NCBI RefSeq assembly: GCF_013373365.1
Contig: NZ_CP035925.1
Location: forward strand, 3,782,001-3,846,000
Reading direction: 5' to 3'
From: Lentibacillus sp. CBA3610
GTDB taxonomy: Bacteria > Bacillota > Bacilli > Bacillales > Amphibacillaceae
DNA length: 64,000 nt
This document shows positions 36,182 to 48,200 of the stretch, piece by piece. A program made the position numbers and the translations under genes. The notes under the pieces were generated by a model. It was not told where the DNA came from, made no database searches, and saw only the letters and a list, made by a program, of their open reading frames with translations. The first letter of the stretch is position 1. Each line of letters begins with the position of its first letter.

Positions 36182-39100
36182 ATGATGCATTACAATCAAA
36201 TACCGAAAGCTCAGGGTTTGTATCGCCCCGAATTGGAACATGATGCTTGTGGCATTGGCTTATATGCGCACATGCGTGGTAAGCCGACGCACGACATTGT
36301 TCAGAAAGGCCTGCACATGCTGTGTCAGCTTGACCATCGCGGCGGCAACGATGATCCGACGATGGGAGACGGGGCCGGACTGATGGTGCAAATTCCGGAT
36401 TATTATTTCCGGCAAGTTTGTTCGGACATTGACCTCCCGGAAAAGGGACGCTATGGCGTGGGAATGATTTTTTTCCAGAATGATACGGATAAACGTGAAT
36501 CACTGGAATATGAAATCAATACACTGATCGAACAAGAAGGGCAGACGGTACTTGGATGGCGAACGGTTCCTGTTAACGTTCATACGATCGGTGAAAAGGC
36601 GATTGCAAGCTGCCCGGTTATCCGCCAGGTATTTATTGGAGCTGATGGTACGGCTGGCGAGACAACCGCATTTGAACGAAAATTATATGTTATCCGTAAA
36701 CAGGCGGAAAAAATAGCGCTGGAACAAAACGAATCGATTTATTTTCCAAGTTTGTCGAGCCAGACGCTTGTTTATAAAGGATTACTGACGCCTGAGCAGT
36801 TGGAAACCTTCTATACCGATTTGCAGGATGAACGCTTTACATCGGCATTCGCGTTAGTCCATTCCCGCTTCAGCACGAATACGTTTCCGAGCTGGGAACG
36901 CGCACACCCGAACCGCTATTTAATGCATAATGGAGAGATTAATACGCTTCAGGGGAATAAGAATTGGATGCAGGCACGCGAGAAACAGTTTGTATCTGAA
37001 GCGTTTGGCGATGATCTGGAAAAAGTGCTGCCGATTCTGGACACTGAAGCCAGTGATTCGGCGATGCTGGATAACGCACTGGAATTTCTGGTTCTTGCCG
37101 GCCGAAAACCGGCTCATGCTGCCATGATGCTTATTCCAGAACCATGGGCAAATAATCCGCATATGTCAAAAGAGAAGAAAGCCTTCTACAAATATCACAG
37201 TACGCTGATGGAAGCTTGGGACGGACCTACCTCCATATCGTTCACCGATGGCAAACAGATTGGTGCGATTCTGGACCGAAACGGGCTGCGTCCGGCGCGT
37301 TATTACATTACAAAAGACGATCATCTGATTTATTCCTCAGAAGTGGGTGTCATTGATGTCGAGGAAGACGAGGTTCTGTATAAAGACCGTCTCAGCCCCG
37401 GAAAGATGCTGCTGCTTGATATGGATGAAGGGCGGATTATCTCCGATGATGAGCTTAAACAGGAAATGACAGCTGAAAAGCCGTATCAACAATGGCTTTC
37501 CGAGCAAATGATGACCATTAGCAATGAGGCAGAAGAGGCTGAGTCCAACCAATTCAATGACTTGACAAAACGGCAAAAAGCTTTTGGCTACACGTATGAA
37601 GATGCCCACAAATATTTAATCCCGTTGATCACAGGTGAGAAAGATCCAGTCGGTGCCATGGGCAATGATGTGCCGCTAGCGGTGCTGTCTGATCATCCGC
37701 AATCACTCTTTTCTTATTTTAAGCAGCTGTTTGCGCAAGTGACGAATCCGCCGATTGATGCCTATCGTGAACAGCTTGTCACCTCGACGATGACAATGCT
37801 CGGGCCGGTTGGCAATATTCTTCATCCCAATGAGGCGAATTGCCGAAGACTTCAGGTTGATACACCGATTTTGTCCAATCATCAGCTGGACTTATTAAAG
37901 GGTGACAGCTATGACGGGTTTACAGCTGGGACGATTGACACATTGTTTGACGGTGATTTAGAAGGTGCAATGGAGCGTATTTTCCAGCAGGCAGATCGTT
38001 TGATTGCTGATGGCATCAGTATTCTGGTGTTGACAGATAAAAAGATGAATTACCAGACACCTGCGATTCCGTCGCTGTTGGCTGTAAGCGGTTTGCATCA
38101 ACATCTTATCCGCACCGGCACGCGTACGGATGTGAGTATCATTGCTGAATCAGGCGAGTCCAGGGAAGTGCATCATTTTGCTGCATTAATCGGTTTTGGA
38201 GCGGATGCGATTACGCCGTATCTCGCTTATGCGACATTGAATCAAGCGATTGATGATGGCCACCTATCACTCTGCTACCAAGATGCTGTTAACACCTATA
38301 TTAAAAGCGTGACAGAAGGTATCGTCAAAGTCATGTCGAAAATGGGCATCTCAACGATCCAAAGTTACCGCGGCGCTCAGATATTTGAAGCCATTGGCAT
38401 CAGCAAATCAGTCATTGACCGCTATTTTTCCGGAACGGCATCACAGCTTGGCGGAATAGGCATTGATACGATTGCCAAAGAAGCACGTATGCGGCATAAA
38501 ACAGCCTATGAAAACCATGTCGATTTTTCATTGGATCCGGGAAGTGATTTTCAATGGCGAAAGACCGGGGAGCATCACGCGTTCAACCCGACAACCATCC
38601 ATAAACTGCAATGGGCATGCCGCAGAGGCAATTATGATTTGTTCAAGGAATATTCCACAGCAGCAAACGAGGAACGGCTTAACTTTTTGCGGAACCTACT
38701 GATATTTAAGGATCGGCGTGGGATTTCAATTGATGACATAGAACCGGCCGAATCGATTGTTAAACGGTTTAAAACAGGCGCCATGTCATTTGGTTCCTTA
38801 AGTGAGGAAGCGCATGAATCATTGGCAATTGCCATGAACCGCATCGGCGGCAAAAGCAACAGCGGGGAAGGCGGTGAAGATTCACGCCGCTTTGTCAAAG
38901 ATAAAAACGGTGATCTGAAGAGAAGTGCCATTAAACAAATCGCATCAGGCCGATTTGGTGTCAAAAGCCATTACCTGGTCAATGCAGATGAACTTCAGAT
39001 TAAGATGGCTCAAGGTGCCAAGCCGGGTGAAGGCGGACAGCTGCCTGGAAGCAAGGTGTATCCATGGGTGGCTGGTGTGCGCGGTTCAACCCCTGGTGTT

Positions 39101-40738
39101 GATCTGATTTCACCACCGCCGCACCATGACATTTATTCCATTGAAGATTTGGCACAGTTAATTCACGATTTAAAAAACGCGAATCGAGATGCGCGCATCA
39201 GTGTAAAACTTGTGGCCAAAGCCGGTATCGGCACCATCGCATCAGGTGTTGCCAAAGGGAAGGCCGATGTTATTTCCGTCAGCGGTTATGACGGCGGAAC
39301 CGGTGCCTCGCCGAAAACAAGTATCAAGCATGCAGGACTACCATGGGAACTCGGTCTTAGTGAAACGCATCAGACGCTGAAATTAAACGATCTGCGAAAG
39401 CGGGTTGTGTTGGAGACGGACGGCAAGTTAATGACCGGTCAAGATGTCGTCATGGCTGCTTTGCTCGGGGCAGAAGAATTCGGGTTCGCGACGGCACCCC
39501 TGGTTGTGCTGGGCTGTGTCATGATGCGGGTATGCCATAAGGATACATGCCCGGTCGGCGTGGCCACACAAAACCCTGAACTACGCAAAAAGTTCATGGG
39601 TGATCCCGATCATGTCGTCAATTTCATGTTCTATATCGCCGAGGAAGTGCGGGAGATTATGGCTGAACTCGGCTTCAGAACGGTTGAAGAAATGGTCGGC
39701 AGGTCTGATGTTCTAAAAGTCAGTGACAGGAAGAAAGCGCACTGGAAAGCACGTGATTTGGATTTATCAGCGTTGCTTCACCAAATTGACGGACCATCAA
39801 CCAACGAGACAAAACAGGACCACGAGCTTGATAAGTCACTTGATTCGAGGGAAATTTGGCCGGATGTTAAACAGGCGGTTGAACTCAAGCAAAAAGCAGA
39901 CTTTTCTTATTGGATTAAAAATACAAACCGAGCAGTTGGGACGATTACGGGAAGCGAGATTTCCAAGCGATATGGTGAACAAGGAATGGAAGAAGATTCA
40001 ATCACATTGCGATTCAGGGGCTCAGCGGGTCAGAGCTTTGGTGCTTATGTGCCAAAAGGCATGTCACTCTATTTGACAGGGGATGTGAATGATTATGTCG
40101 GAAAAGGCTTATCCGGCGGGAATATCGTTGTCTCATCGCCAGCGGAAGCAACAAACGCTGAATCCATCAACGTTATTGCTGGCAATGTCGCATTATACGG
40201 TGCTTCATCAGGTGAAGCGTATATGAACGGTTATGCCGGCGAACGATTTGCAGTGCGCAACAGTGGTGCACATGTCGTTGTTGAAGGCATCGGTGATCAT
40301 GGCTGTGAGTATATGACAGGGGGACGTGTCGTTGTCTTGGGCGAGGCTGGCAAAAATTTTGCAGCCGGTATGTCAGGCGGTATCGCCTATGTTTATGCCA
40401 AAGACAAAGAAGCATTCAAGCAGCTGTGCAACCAGGAAATGATTGGATTTGAAACACTGTCTAATTCTGCTGAAAAAGAAGAAGTCAGACGGATGATTAA
40501 GAAGCATTTTCATTATACCGACAGCCAAAAAGCCCAACATGTTTTGGAAAACTGGGAACGGTGCATCGGCGATTTTGTTAAAGTGATTCCGAAAGATTAT
40601 AAGAATATGCAGAACGCCATACAGACTTATAAAAATGACGGCTTAACAGATCAGGAAGCAGCAATGCGTGCATTTCAAGCAAAAAGTGAGCAAACGGCTC
40701 CGAGAAAAACAAAAGGACCGGAAAAAGTACCATTATAA
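36182..40738 (+). CDS. gltA: Glutamate synthase (NADPH) large subunit
   Basis: A 1518-residue enzyme that splits glutamine and adds the amide nitrogen to 2-oxoglutarate. The N-terminal class II glutaminase domain begins after a short propeptide at the Cys of EHDACGIGLYAHM. The central and FMN-binding synthase domains contain GGKSNSGEGGEDSRRF, AKPGEGGQLPG, YDGGTGASPKTSIKHAG and the Fe-S cysteines CHKDTCPVGVATQ. The C-terminal GXGXG beta-helix domain has GGNIVV and GGRVVVLGEAGKNF. Full length and intact. It is named gltA in Bacillus and gltB in enterobacteria, and is followed after 45 bp by the small subunit gene. Confidence 0.97.
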   Translation: MMHYNQIPKAQGLYRPELEHDACGIGLYAHMRGKPTHDIVQKGLHMLCQLDHRGGNDDPTMGDGAGLMVQIPDYYFRQVCSDIDLPEKGRYGVGMIFFQNDTDKRESLEYEINTLIEQEGQTVLGWRTVPVNVHTIGEKAIASCPVIRQVFIGADGTAGETTAFERKLYVIRKQAEKIALEQNESIYFPSLSSQTLVYKGLLTPEQLETFYTDLQDERFTSAFALVHSRFSTNTFPSWERAHPNRYLMHNGEINTLQGNKNWMQAREKQFVSEAFGDDLEKVLPILDTEASDSAMLDNALEFLVLAGRKPAHAAMMLIPEPWANNPHMSKEKKAFYKYHSTLMEAWDGPTSISFTDGKQIGAILDRNGLRPARYYITKDDHLIYSSEVGVIDVEEDEVLYKDRLSPGKMLLLDMDEGRIISDDELKQEMTAEKPYQQWLSEQMMTISNEAEEAESNQFNDLTKRQKAFGYTYEDAHKYLIPLITGEKDPVGAMGNDVPLAVLSDHPQSLFSYFKQLFAQVTNPPIDAYREQLVTSTMTMLGPVGNILHPNEANCRRLQVDTPILSNHQLDLLKGDSYDGFTAGTIDTLFDGDLEGAMERIFQQADRLIADGISILVLTDKKMNYQTPAIPSLLAVSGLHQHLIRTGTRTDVSIIAESGESREVHHFAALIGFGADAITPYLAYATLNQAIDDGHLSLCYQDAVNTYIKSVTEGIVKVMSKMGISTIQSYRGAQIFEAIGISKSVIDRYFSGTASQLGGIGIDTIAKEARMRHKTAYENHVDFSLDPGSDFQWRKTGEHHAFNPTTIHKLQWACRRGNYDLFKEYSTAANEERLNFLRNLLIFKDRRGISIDDIEPAESIVKRFKTGAMSFGSLSEEAHESLAIAMNRIGGKSNSGEGGEDSRRFVKDKNGDLKRSAIKQIASGRFGVKSHYLVNADELQIKMAQGAKPGEGGQLPGSKVYPWVAGVRGSTPGVDLISPPPHHDIYSIEDLAQLIHDLKNANRDARISVKLVAKAGIGTIASGVAKGKADVISVSGYDGGTGASPKTSIKHAGLPWELGLSETHQTLKLNDLRKRVVLETDGKLMTGQDVVMAALLGAEEFGFATAPLVVLGCVMMRVCHKDTCPVGVATQNPELRKKFMGDPDHVVNFMFYIAEEVREIMAELGFRTVEEMVGRSDVLKVSDRKKAHWKARDLDLSALLHQIDGPSTNETKQDHELDKSLDSREIWPDVKQAVELKQKADFSYWIKNTNRAVGTITGSEISKRYGEQGMEEDSITLRFRGSAGQSFGAYVPKGMSLYLTGDVNDYVGKGLSGGNIVVSSPAEATNAESINVIAGNVALYGASSGEAYMNGYAGERFAVRNSGAHVVVEGIGDHGCEYMTGGRVVVLGEAGKNFAAGMSGGIAYVYAKDKEAFKQLCNQEMIGFETLSNSAEKEEVRRMIKKHFHYTDSQKAQHVLENWERCIGDFVKVIPKDYKNMQNAIQTYKNDGLTDQEAAMRAFQAKSEQTAPRKTKGPEKVPL

Positions 40739-40783
40739 TCCGGGATTCCGGAGTCGGAAAGAACCAACGAAAGGGGCGATGAC

Positions 40784-42271
40784 ATGGGAAAAGCGACAGG
40801 ATTTATGGAATATCAGCGTGAGGAGACCCAAAAACGCAATCCGCTTACTCGGACAAATGACTGGCGTGAATATGATACGCACTTCTCTGACGAAACACTG
40901 CAGCAGCAGGGCGCCAGATGTATGGATTGCGGCACGCCTTTTTGTCAGATCGGAGAAGTCATCAACGGCGCCACAACCGGATGCCCGATTTACAATTTGA
41001 TACCGGAATGGAATGACCTGGTCTATAAGGGCAGATGGAAAGAAGCGCTGGAGCGACTGTTAAAAACGAACAACTTTCCTGAATTCACGGGAAGGGCATG
41101 TCCCGCACCGTGTGAAGGCTCCTGTACATTAGCCATTTCAGATCCTGCCGTCACCATTAAGAGTATCGAACGGACGATAATTGATAAGGGATTTGAAAAT
41201 GGCTGGATTACACCGCGGATTCCGGAAAACAGAACAGGGAAAAAAGTGGCTGTCATTGGTTCCGGTCCTGCCGGTCTGGCCAGTGCCGATCAATTGAATC
41301 AGGCCGGCCATCACGTTACCATATATGAACGTCAGGACCGGGCGGGAGGCCTATTGATGTACGGTATTCCCAATATGAAATTGGAAAAAGATGTGGTCGA
41401 GCGCAGAATCCGGCTTCTCGAACAAGAGGGCATTGATTTCGTCCTCAACACAGAAGCAGGCAAAGACATCTCCTTTGAGGCATTAAACCGTCAATACGAT
41501 GCGGTCATCTTGTGCATCGGCGCACAAAAACAGCGTGATTTGACATTGGATGGGCGAGATACAAAAGGTGTCCATTTCGCAATGGATTATCTGACAGCTT
41601 CCACGAAGCACTTGCTGCAGGATGAAGACTCTATCGATGCCAAAGGAAAAGATGTCATCGTCATTGGCGGCGGTGACACAGGGGCAGACTGCATCGCAAC
41701 AGCGCTTCGTCAAGAGTGCAACAGTGTGGTGCAATTCGGGAAACATCCAAAACCACCATCAGCAAGAACTGGAAGCAACACGTGGCCTGAATTCCCGAAT
41801 GTTTTCACCGTGGATTATGCCCATAAAGAAACAGCCGCTAAATTCGGGGAAGATCCGCGTCAATACTGTATTCAGACAAAGCGATTTGTTGCCGGTGAAG
41901 ACGGTACGCTGAAAGAAGTGCATACCGTGGAAATGGAAAAAACAACTGATGAAAACGGCAAGGCAACATTTCGAGAAATACCCGGAACAGAACAGGTTTG
42001 GCCGGCTCAGCTTGTCTTTATTGCCATCGGTTTTGAAGGCCCCGATGCAGAGCTGAAGCAGTATGGTCTGGATACTGAAAATGGCAACGTAAAAGCGGCA
42101 TACGGTGACTTTATGACCAGCATTGATAACGTCTTTACAGCAGGTGATGCCAGACGCGGTCAGAGTTTAATCGTCTGGGCTATTAATGAAGGGAGGGAAG
42201 CAGCTCACAAAGTCGACGACTATTTAATGGGAAGATCCGCGCTTCCGTCATATCTAAAAGAATCAGTCTAA
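40784..42271 (+). CDS. gltB: Glutamate synthase (NADPH) small subunit
   Basis: A 495-residue FAD/NADPH oxidoreductase that feeds electrons to GltA through Fe-S clusters. The N-terminal Cys clusters are CMDCGTPFCQ and RACPAPCEGSCT. The FAD-binding VAVIGSGPAGLASADQLN and NADPH-binding VIVIGGGDTGADCIATALR dinucleotide folds are both present, and the C-terminal TAGDARRGQSLIVWAI closes the FAD site. GAAAGGGG precedes the ATG at 40784. Intact; probably one message with gltA and possibly glnA, which begins 27 bp downstream. Confidence 0.96.
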   Translation: MGKATGFMEYQREETQKRNPLTRTNDWREYDTHFSDETLQQQGARCMDCGTPFCQIGEVINGATTGCPIYNLIPEWNDLVYKGRWKEALERLLKTNNFPEFTGRACPAPCEGSCTLAISDPAVTIKSIERTIIDKGFENGWITPRIPENRTGKKVAVIGSGPAGLASADQLNQAGHHVTIYERQDRAGGLLMYGIPNMKLEKDVVERRIRLLEQEGIDFVLNTEAGKDISFEALNRQYDAVILCIGAQKQRDLTLDGRDTKGVHFAMDYLTASTKHLLQDEDSIDAKGKDVIVIGGGDTGADCIATALRQECNSVVQFGKHPKPPSARTGSNTWPEFPNVFTVDYAHKETAAKFGEDPRQYCIQTKRFVAGEDGTLKEVHTVEMEKTTDENGKATFREIPGTEQVWPAQLVFIAIGFEGPDAELKQYGLDTENGNVKAAYGDFMTSIDNVFTAGDARRGQSLIVWAINEGREAAHKVDDYLMGRSALPSYLKESV

Positions 42272-42298
42272 TATATGTTGAAAAGGATGAGTACTGTT

Positions 42299-43608
42299 AT
42301 GAACAAAGAATATATTTATAAAATCATTGAAGAAGAAAATGTACGATTCATTCGCTTACAATTTACGGATATGCTGGGGACGATTAAGAATGTTGAGATC
42401 CCGTACAGTCAACTTGAAAAAGCGTTTGATAATAAAATGATGTTTGATGGGTCATCAATCGAGGGATTTGTCCGAATTGACGAATCAGACATGTATCTCT
42501 ATCCTGATTTGGATACATTTGTTGTTTTTCCGTGGACAGCGGAAAAAGGGAAGGTCGCCCGTTTTATTTGTGATATCTATAATCCGGACGGTACCCCGTT
42601 TGAAGGCTGCCCGCGCTACAATTTAAAGCGGAACCTGAAACGTATGGAGAAACTCGGCTATTCAACCTTTAATATCGGAACGGAACCTGAATTTTTCCTG
42701 TTTAAGTTGGACGAAAAAGGTGACCCGACAATGGAGCTGAACGACAGAGGCGGCTATTTTGACTTGGCACCGACTGATTTGGGTGAAAACTGCCGGCGTG
42801 ATATCGTGCTGGAGCTGGAAGAAATGGGATTTGAAATTGAAGCATCCCACCACGAGGTTGCTCCCGGGCAGCATGAAATTGATTTTAAGTATTCCGATGC
42901 CGTGAAACATGCGGATGACATTCAAACATTTAAATTAGTCGTGAAGACGATCGCCCGGAAGCACAACTTGCATGCGACTTTCATGCCAAAACCGCTATTC
43001 GGCGTTAACGGATCCGGCATGCACGTGAACATGTCGCTGTTTAAAGACGGCGAGAATGTGTTCTATGATGAAAAAGGCGATATGCAGGTCAGCACTACAT
43101 TGAAGCAATTTACAGCAGGCATCATCAAGCATGCCACGAATTTTACAGCTGTGACCAATCCGACGGTTAATTCGTACAAGCGGCTGGTTCCCGGTTATGA
43201 AGCGCCTTGTTATGTAGCATGGTCAGGCCTGAACCGCAGCCCATTGGTCCGTGTGCCGTCCTCACGAGGGTTAAGCACCCGCATTGAAGCGCGGAGTGTT
43301 GATCCAGCGGCGAATCCCTATATGACGCTTGCAGTGTTATTGTCTGCCGGACTGGATGGCATCGAGAATAAGATGACACCACCGGAGCCGGTTGATCAAA
43401 ATATTTATGAAATGGATAAAGCAGAACGTGAGGAGCATGGCATTAAAAGCCTTCCAGCGACCTTATGGATGCACTTGAAGAACTTGATCATGATCCGGTC
43501 ATTACAGAAGCGCTTGGCAACATTTATATGACACTTTGTCGAAGCGAAACAATTGAATGGGATATGTTCGAACCGCTGTACATCATGGGAAACGTGAACA
43601 TATTTTAA
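42299..43608 (+). pseudogene. glnA: Glutamine synthetase with a shifted and indel-damaged 3' end
   Basis: About 390 codons match type I glutamine synthetase closely ([28 protein letters not shown]; the ATP/ammonium-site region [31 protein letters not shown]). A shift just after LPATLW (about 43468) puts the tail out of frame and it stops at 43531. The true C-terminus is readable in the next frame ([27 protein letters not shown]) but needs further indels to give VHPWE..., ending about 43608. The last ~45 residues are therefore lost or altered. Start: ATG 42299, with AAAAGG about 14 bases upstream; ATG 42287 is an alternative. The protein could be inactive or only partly active. Confidence 0.85.
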
Positions 43609-44106
43609 CCTCTTTATGATACAGGTTCATATGTTTCCGTTTGAATTGTTTTCGCAGTCCGAATATACATCGCTTTCTGCGGCTCACTAGAACCCTCGAG
43701 CTGCCGCTCTGAGGGGGCTCTAGTGTCGCCGTCGAAGATGCTTGGTAAACTGTTCGATAACGAAAATGCAACCGTCTTGAACGAATTAATAGACTTGGTA
43801 CTGTAAACCGGACAATACCTTTCAATTGCCCTTATTGCATGCTACAGGAAGGGCGACTAGTGGATTTGACGATTGTGGTTTGAATTAAGTGTCTTATTTT
43901 GACAAACACCCTTTTATTCTATGGGGAAAACACACCCCTTTCATTAGCTGGCAGGTACAGGGGATTCACTGGCAGCTATTGCATAGGGAAAAGTCGTGTA
44001 TAGGAGGCAGTGGGAACTGATTTGCATATATATTAATTTTTTATGTATAATTATACATAATAACTAGATTATTAAATCATATATAAGCTCAAGGAGGCGT
44101 CTTCAT
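43609..44106. other. Intergenic region between glnA and carA with a hairpin and ARG boxes
   Basis: A stable hairpin CACTAGA.CCCTC / GAGGG..TCTAGTG lies at 43685-43725. Tandem ArgR sites occur near the right end (44023-44057), and AAGGAGGCG precedes the carA start. No gene recognised. Confidence 0.55.
44023..44057 (+). promoter_or_regulatory. Tandem ARG boxes (ArgR operators) upstream of carA
   Basis: The second box TGTATAATTATACA (44044-44057) is a perfect match to the TGNATWWWWATNCA consensus and sits inside a 20-bp perfect palindrome (44041-44060). The first, TGCATATATATTAA (44023-44036), matches except at one position of the right half. They start 21 bp apart, the usual two-turn spacing for an ArgR hexamer. 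This marks the downstream carAB as the arginine-regulated set. Confidence 0.75.
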
Positions 44107-45204
44107 ATGGTTAAACGCCCAGCTTATTCTTGAGACAGTTACCATTTTCACTGGTTGAAAGGCTTTTGGCGCTGACCATCGCAACAGGTTGAGGTTGTTT
44201 TCAATACCGGTATGACCGGCTATCAGGAGGTTATAACGGATCCTTCCTATTGTGGGCAGATGGTTGCTATGACTATCGCGTCATTGGAAACTACGGGATT
44301 AAACCGGGATGATTTGGAAACGGTAACGCCATTTATTCAAGGGTTGATTCGTCAAAGAATTTAGTGAATTCCCCATCAAACTTTCGCAGTGGATGAAACA
44401 TTACATGATTATTTTGAAAGCAAACGGGATTCGGAATATCAAGGCATAGATACACGAAAATTGACGAAAAATCATCCGTAGTATGGACCATGAAGGCCAT
44501 GATGACCGATGATGATAAGTTCGTCTGAAGACTCATTGACATGGTAAAAAACCTGCCGGAGCGTACAGATCAGGTCAAAACGACATCAATTGTCAAGCCC
44601 TATGTCTTGCCCGGACGAGGCAGGCGGATTGTCCTGGTGGATTTCGGCATGAAACATGGTATTTTGCGTGAATTGACGAAACGGGATTGTCATGTGACGG
44701 TTGTTCCATATAATTACAGTGCTGAAAACATTTTACGCTTAAAGCCTGATGGCATTATGCTGACGAACGGACCAGGTGATCCGAAGAATGTGCCTGAGGT
44801 GGTTGAGATGATTAAAACGGTTTTGGGGAAAATTCCACTATTCGGGATTTGCCTCGGACACCAACTGCTGGCACTTGCCTGTGGCGCAGATACAGAGAAG
44901 ATGACGTTCGGTCATCGCGGTGCCAATCAGCCGGTCAGGGATTTGGAAAAAAATAAAACATTTATGACGTCACAAAACCACAGTTATGCGGTGACACATG
45001 ATTCATTGAGCGGGACAGATCTGGCATTGACGCAAGTTTCATTGAACGATTCTTCGGTGGAAGGATCAGACATAAAGCATATCCGGCCTTTTCGGTGCAG
45101 TTACCATCCGAAAGCTCACCGGTCCCGAAGATACACCATTTTTATTTGACGAATTTCTACAGATGATATCAGAATCCAGACAGAAGGAGAATATATATGC
45201 CTAA
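44107..45204 (+). pseudogene. carA: Carbamoyl-phosphate synthase small chain, multiply frameshifted
   Basis: Starting at ATG 44107 the CarA sequence can be followed across several frames: FTG.KGFGADHR-like beginning, VVFNTGMTGYQEVITDPSYC, GQMVAMT, then NYGI. An intact glutaminase half follows in one frame (44541-45149: DFGMKHGILRELTKRDC, LTNGPGDPKN, LFGICLGHQLLALACGA with the catalytic Cys, and the SQNHSYAV region). The end (VEG...YPAF, FLFDEFLQM) is shifted again before TAA 45202-45204, which overlaps the carB start as in intact operons. Early stops (TGA at about 44129, TAG at about 44361) exclude a full product. Confidence 0.9.
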
Positions 45205-48200
45205 GAATCCCAGCATTAAGAAAATTCTCGTTATCGGTTCAGGCCCGATTGTCATCGGACAGGCAGCTGAATTTGACTATTTCCGGATCGCAGGCGTGTC
45301 AGGCAATTGAAAGAGGAAGGCTATACAGTCGTTCTTGGCCAACTCCAACCCGGCGACAATTATGACGGATGGAGACAGTAGCCAGATTCAAATTTAATAT
45401 GGAACCTTTGACGGCCAGCTTTCTGACTAAATTATCCGGAAAGAACAGCCTGATGCAATCCTTCCAACACTCGGCGGGCAAACAGCGCTCAATTTGGCTG
45501 TGGAATTGGAAAAAACCGGTATTCTTCGTGAACACGGTGTCGAATTGCTGGGGACACCGCTCAATGCTATTGAACAGGCAGAAGAACGGGGAAAATTCCC
45601 GTGCTTTGCTGGGGAACTTAATGAACCTGCCCCAGACAGCCAAAGTTTTCATTCCGTTCAAGAGGCACATAATTTCGCACGTGATATTGGTTACCCCGGT
45701 CATCGTTTCGTCCCGCTTATACACTAGGCGGAACCGGGCATGTGTTATGATGAAGCGGACTGAGAAAATTGCCCCGCAACGATTGGCGTTTGTCCCCGTT
45801 AACAATGTTTAATTGAGAAAAACATAGCCCGGATCAAGGAAATCGAGTATGAAGTGATGCGCGATAAGCATGACCAGGCAATTGTCGTTTGCAATCTGGA
45901 AAATGTTGATCCAGTCGGCATTCATACCGGTGATTCGATTGTCGTTGCACCATCTCAAACGCTCAGTGACCGGGAGTATCAACTGTTAAGGAATGCTTCG
46001 CTGAAAATTATCCGGGCACTGGATATTGAAGGTGGGTGCAATGTTCAGCTGGCTCTTGACCCTGACAGTTTCTCCTATTATGTGATAGAAGTGAACCCGC
46101 GGGTAAGCCGATCTTCAGCACTTGCCTCCAAAGCAACCGGTTATCCGATTGCAAAGATGGCAGCTAAAATTGCGGCTGGCTTATCGCTTGATGAAATCGT
46201 CAACCCCCATTACAGGGACGACATACGCCTGTTTTGAGCCGGCTCTTGATTACGTGATTACGAAATCCCGCGCTTTCCGTTTGATAAATCACAACCGGCA
46301 ATCGTACCGGCCGGTACGCAAAATGAAAGCAACCGGCGAGTTATGTCAATCGGCCGTAATTTGAGGAATCACTATAAAGGTGTCCGTTCGCTTGATATCG
46401 GAGCAAGAAGAATTATGGCTGCCGGATCTGGCAGAGCCCTGTGAGGAACTGAAAAACCGTCTGCAAAAAAGCGGATGATGAGCGGCCGGTTCGTCCTGGC
46501 CGAAGTTTTCCGCCGCGGTTTAACGGTGGAAGAGGTATGGCAATTGACTAAGATAGATCGTTTCTTTTTAGTTAAGATTGAACAGCTAATTCGCTTGGAG
46601 ACAAGGTTGACCGAGAACAGATTTCTGCCTGAAACATTAATGGAAGCAAAGCAATCAGGGCTCTCAGATACCCATATAGCAAGGCTTTGGGGTGCAACCG
46701 TTGATAATATCTATGAACTGCGTACGGAGCATAACATCACACCTGTCTATAAAATGGTTGACACATGTGCGGCGGAATTTGAATCAGAAACCACTTTATT
46801 TTTTTATAAGCAGCTGAGATGAAATGACTTCTTAAATCCCGGCCCGCAAGAAATACTTGTTCTGGGATCAAGGGCCAATCCGGATTTGGCCAGGGGATTG
46901 AGTTTGACTATGCGACTGTCCATTCTGTATTGGCAATCCAAGGAGATGGCTATGAAGCGTTATTATGATAATAACCGGAAACGCTCTCAACCGATTTCAG
47001 TATTTCGATAACCTTTATTTTTGAACCGCTCACTTTGGAAGATGTCATGCATGTCATAATCTTGACAGCCCTGAAGGGGTGATTGTTCAGTTTTGGCGGT
47101 CAAACAGCCATCAATTCTGGCGGATGGGCTCGAGCGCCGCGGCGTGAAGATATTGGGACGTGATCTGAGGCCATTGATAAAGCAAGAGACAGGGACCTGT
47201 TTCGAACAGCTTCTAAGCGATTTGACCTGTTTGCGCCCGCAAGGAAAAGCTGTACCGAAACTGATCGGCCGAAGAAGCGGCGCATATATTGGCTATCCCG
47301 TTCTGGTAAGACCCTCATATGTCATTGGCGGCAGCCGTATGGAATCGTTATGGATGAATGACTGCTAGGTAAATCACTATATTTGCATGCAAAATCAAAT
47401 GGAGCAGATGATGCACACCCCATCCTGATTGATAAGTATATAACCGGCATCGAAGTGGAAGTTGATGCCATCAGTGATGGCGAAACGGTAATTGTGCCAG
47501 GAATTATGGAGCATATAGAACGGGCAGGTGTTCATTCAGGCGACTCCATAGCCGTCTATCCGCCACAACGGCTCAGTGGTGCTGTGAAGCAGAAATGTAT
47601 GGTGGCAACAGAAAAAATAGCCCGGGAATTGCGTGTAAAAGGGCTTATCAATATTCAATTCATCGTACGGGATGGCGAAGTTTATGTACTTGAAGTAAAT
47701 CCGCGTGCGAGCAGAACGATTCCGTTCCTGAGTAAAATAACCGGTGTCACGATGGCCAACCTGGCAACACGGTGCATTTTAGGGGAGACATTACCGGACA
47801 TGGGCTACCAATCCGGAATTTCGCCTGAAAACAATACTGTCTCAGTCAAAGTGCCTGTCTTCTCGTTTGAAAAACTGCGCAGTGTTGACACCATACTGGG
47901 ACCTGAAATGAAATCAACAGGTGAGGCAATCGGTCATGACAAAACATTGGAAAAGGCGCTGTACAAAGGCTTGATTGCTGCTGGTTTGTCCGTTCCTCAG
48001 GAAGGCGCAGTGCTTCTGACTGTGGCGGATAAAGATAAAGCAGAGACGCTTGAGATTGCCGAGCGTTTTCATCAGCTTGGTTTCCAGCTTTATGCTACGG
48101 AAGGGACGGCACAATATATGGATGAAGCGGGTGTTCCCGTTACACAGGTCGGGAAAATCGGATCTTCAGAACGAAACGTCCTGTCCGTTATTGAAAATGG

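Noticed and set aside
45299-45812. Overlapping 147-168-codon frames on both strands within carB
   Set aside because: They arise from the frameshifted carB sequence; the conserved CarB pieces jump between these frames.
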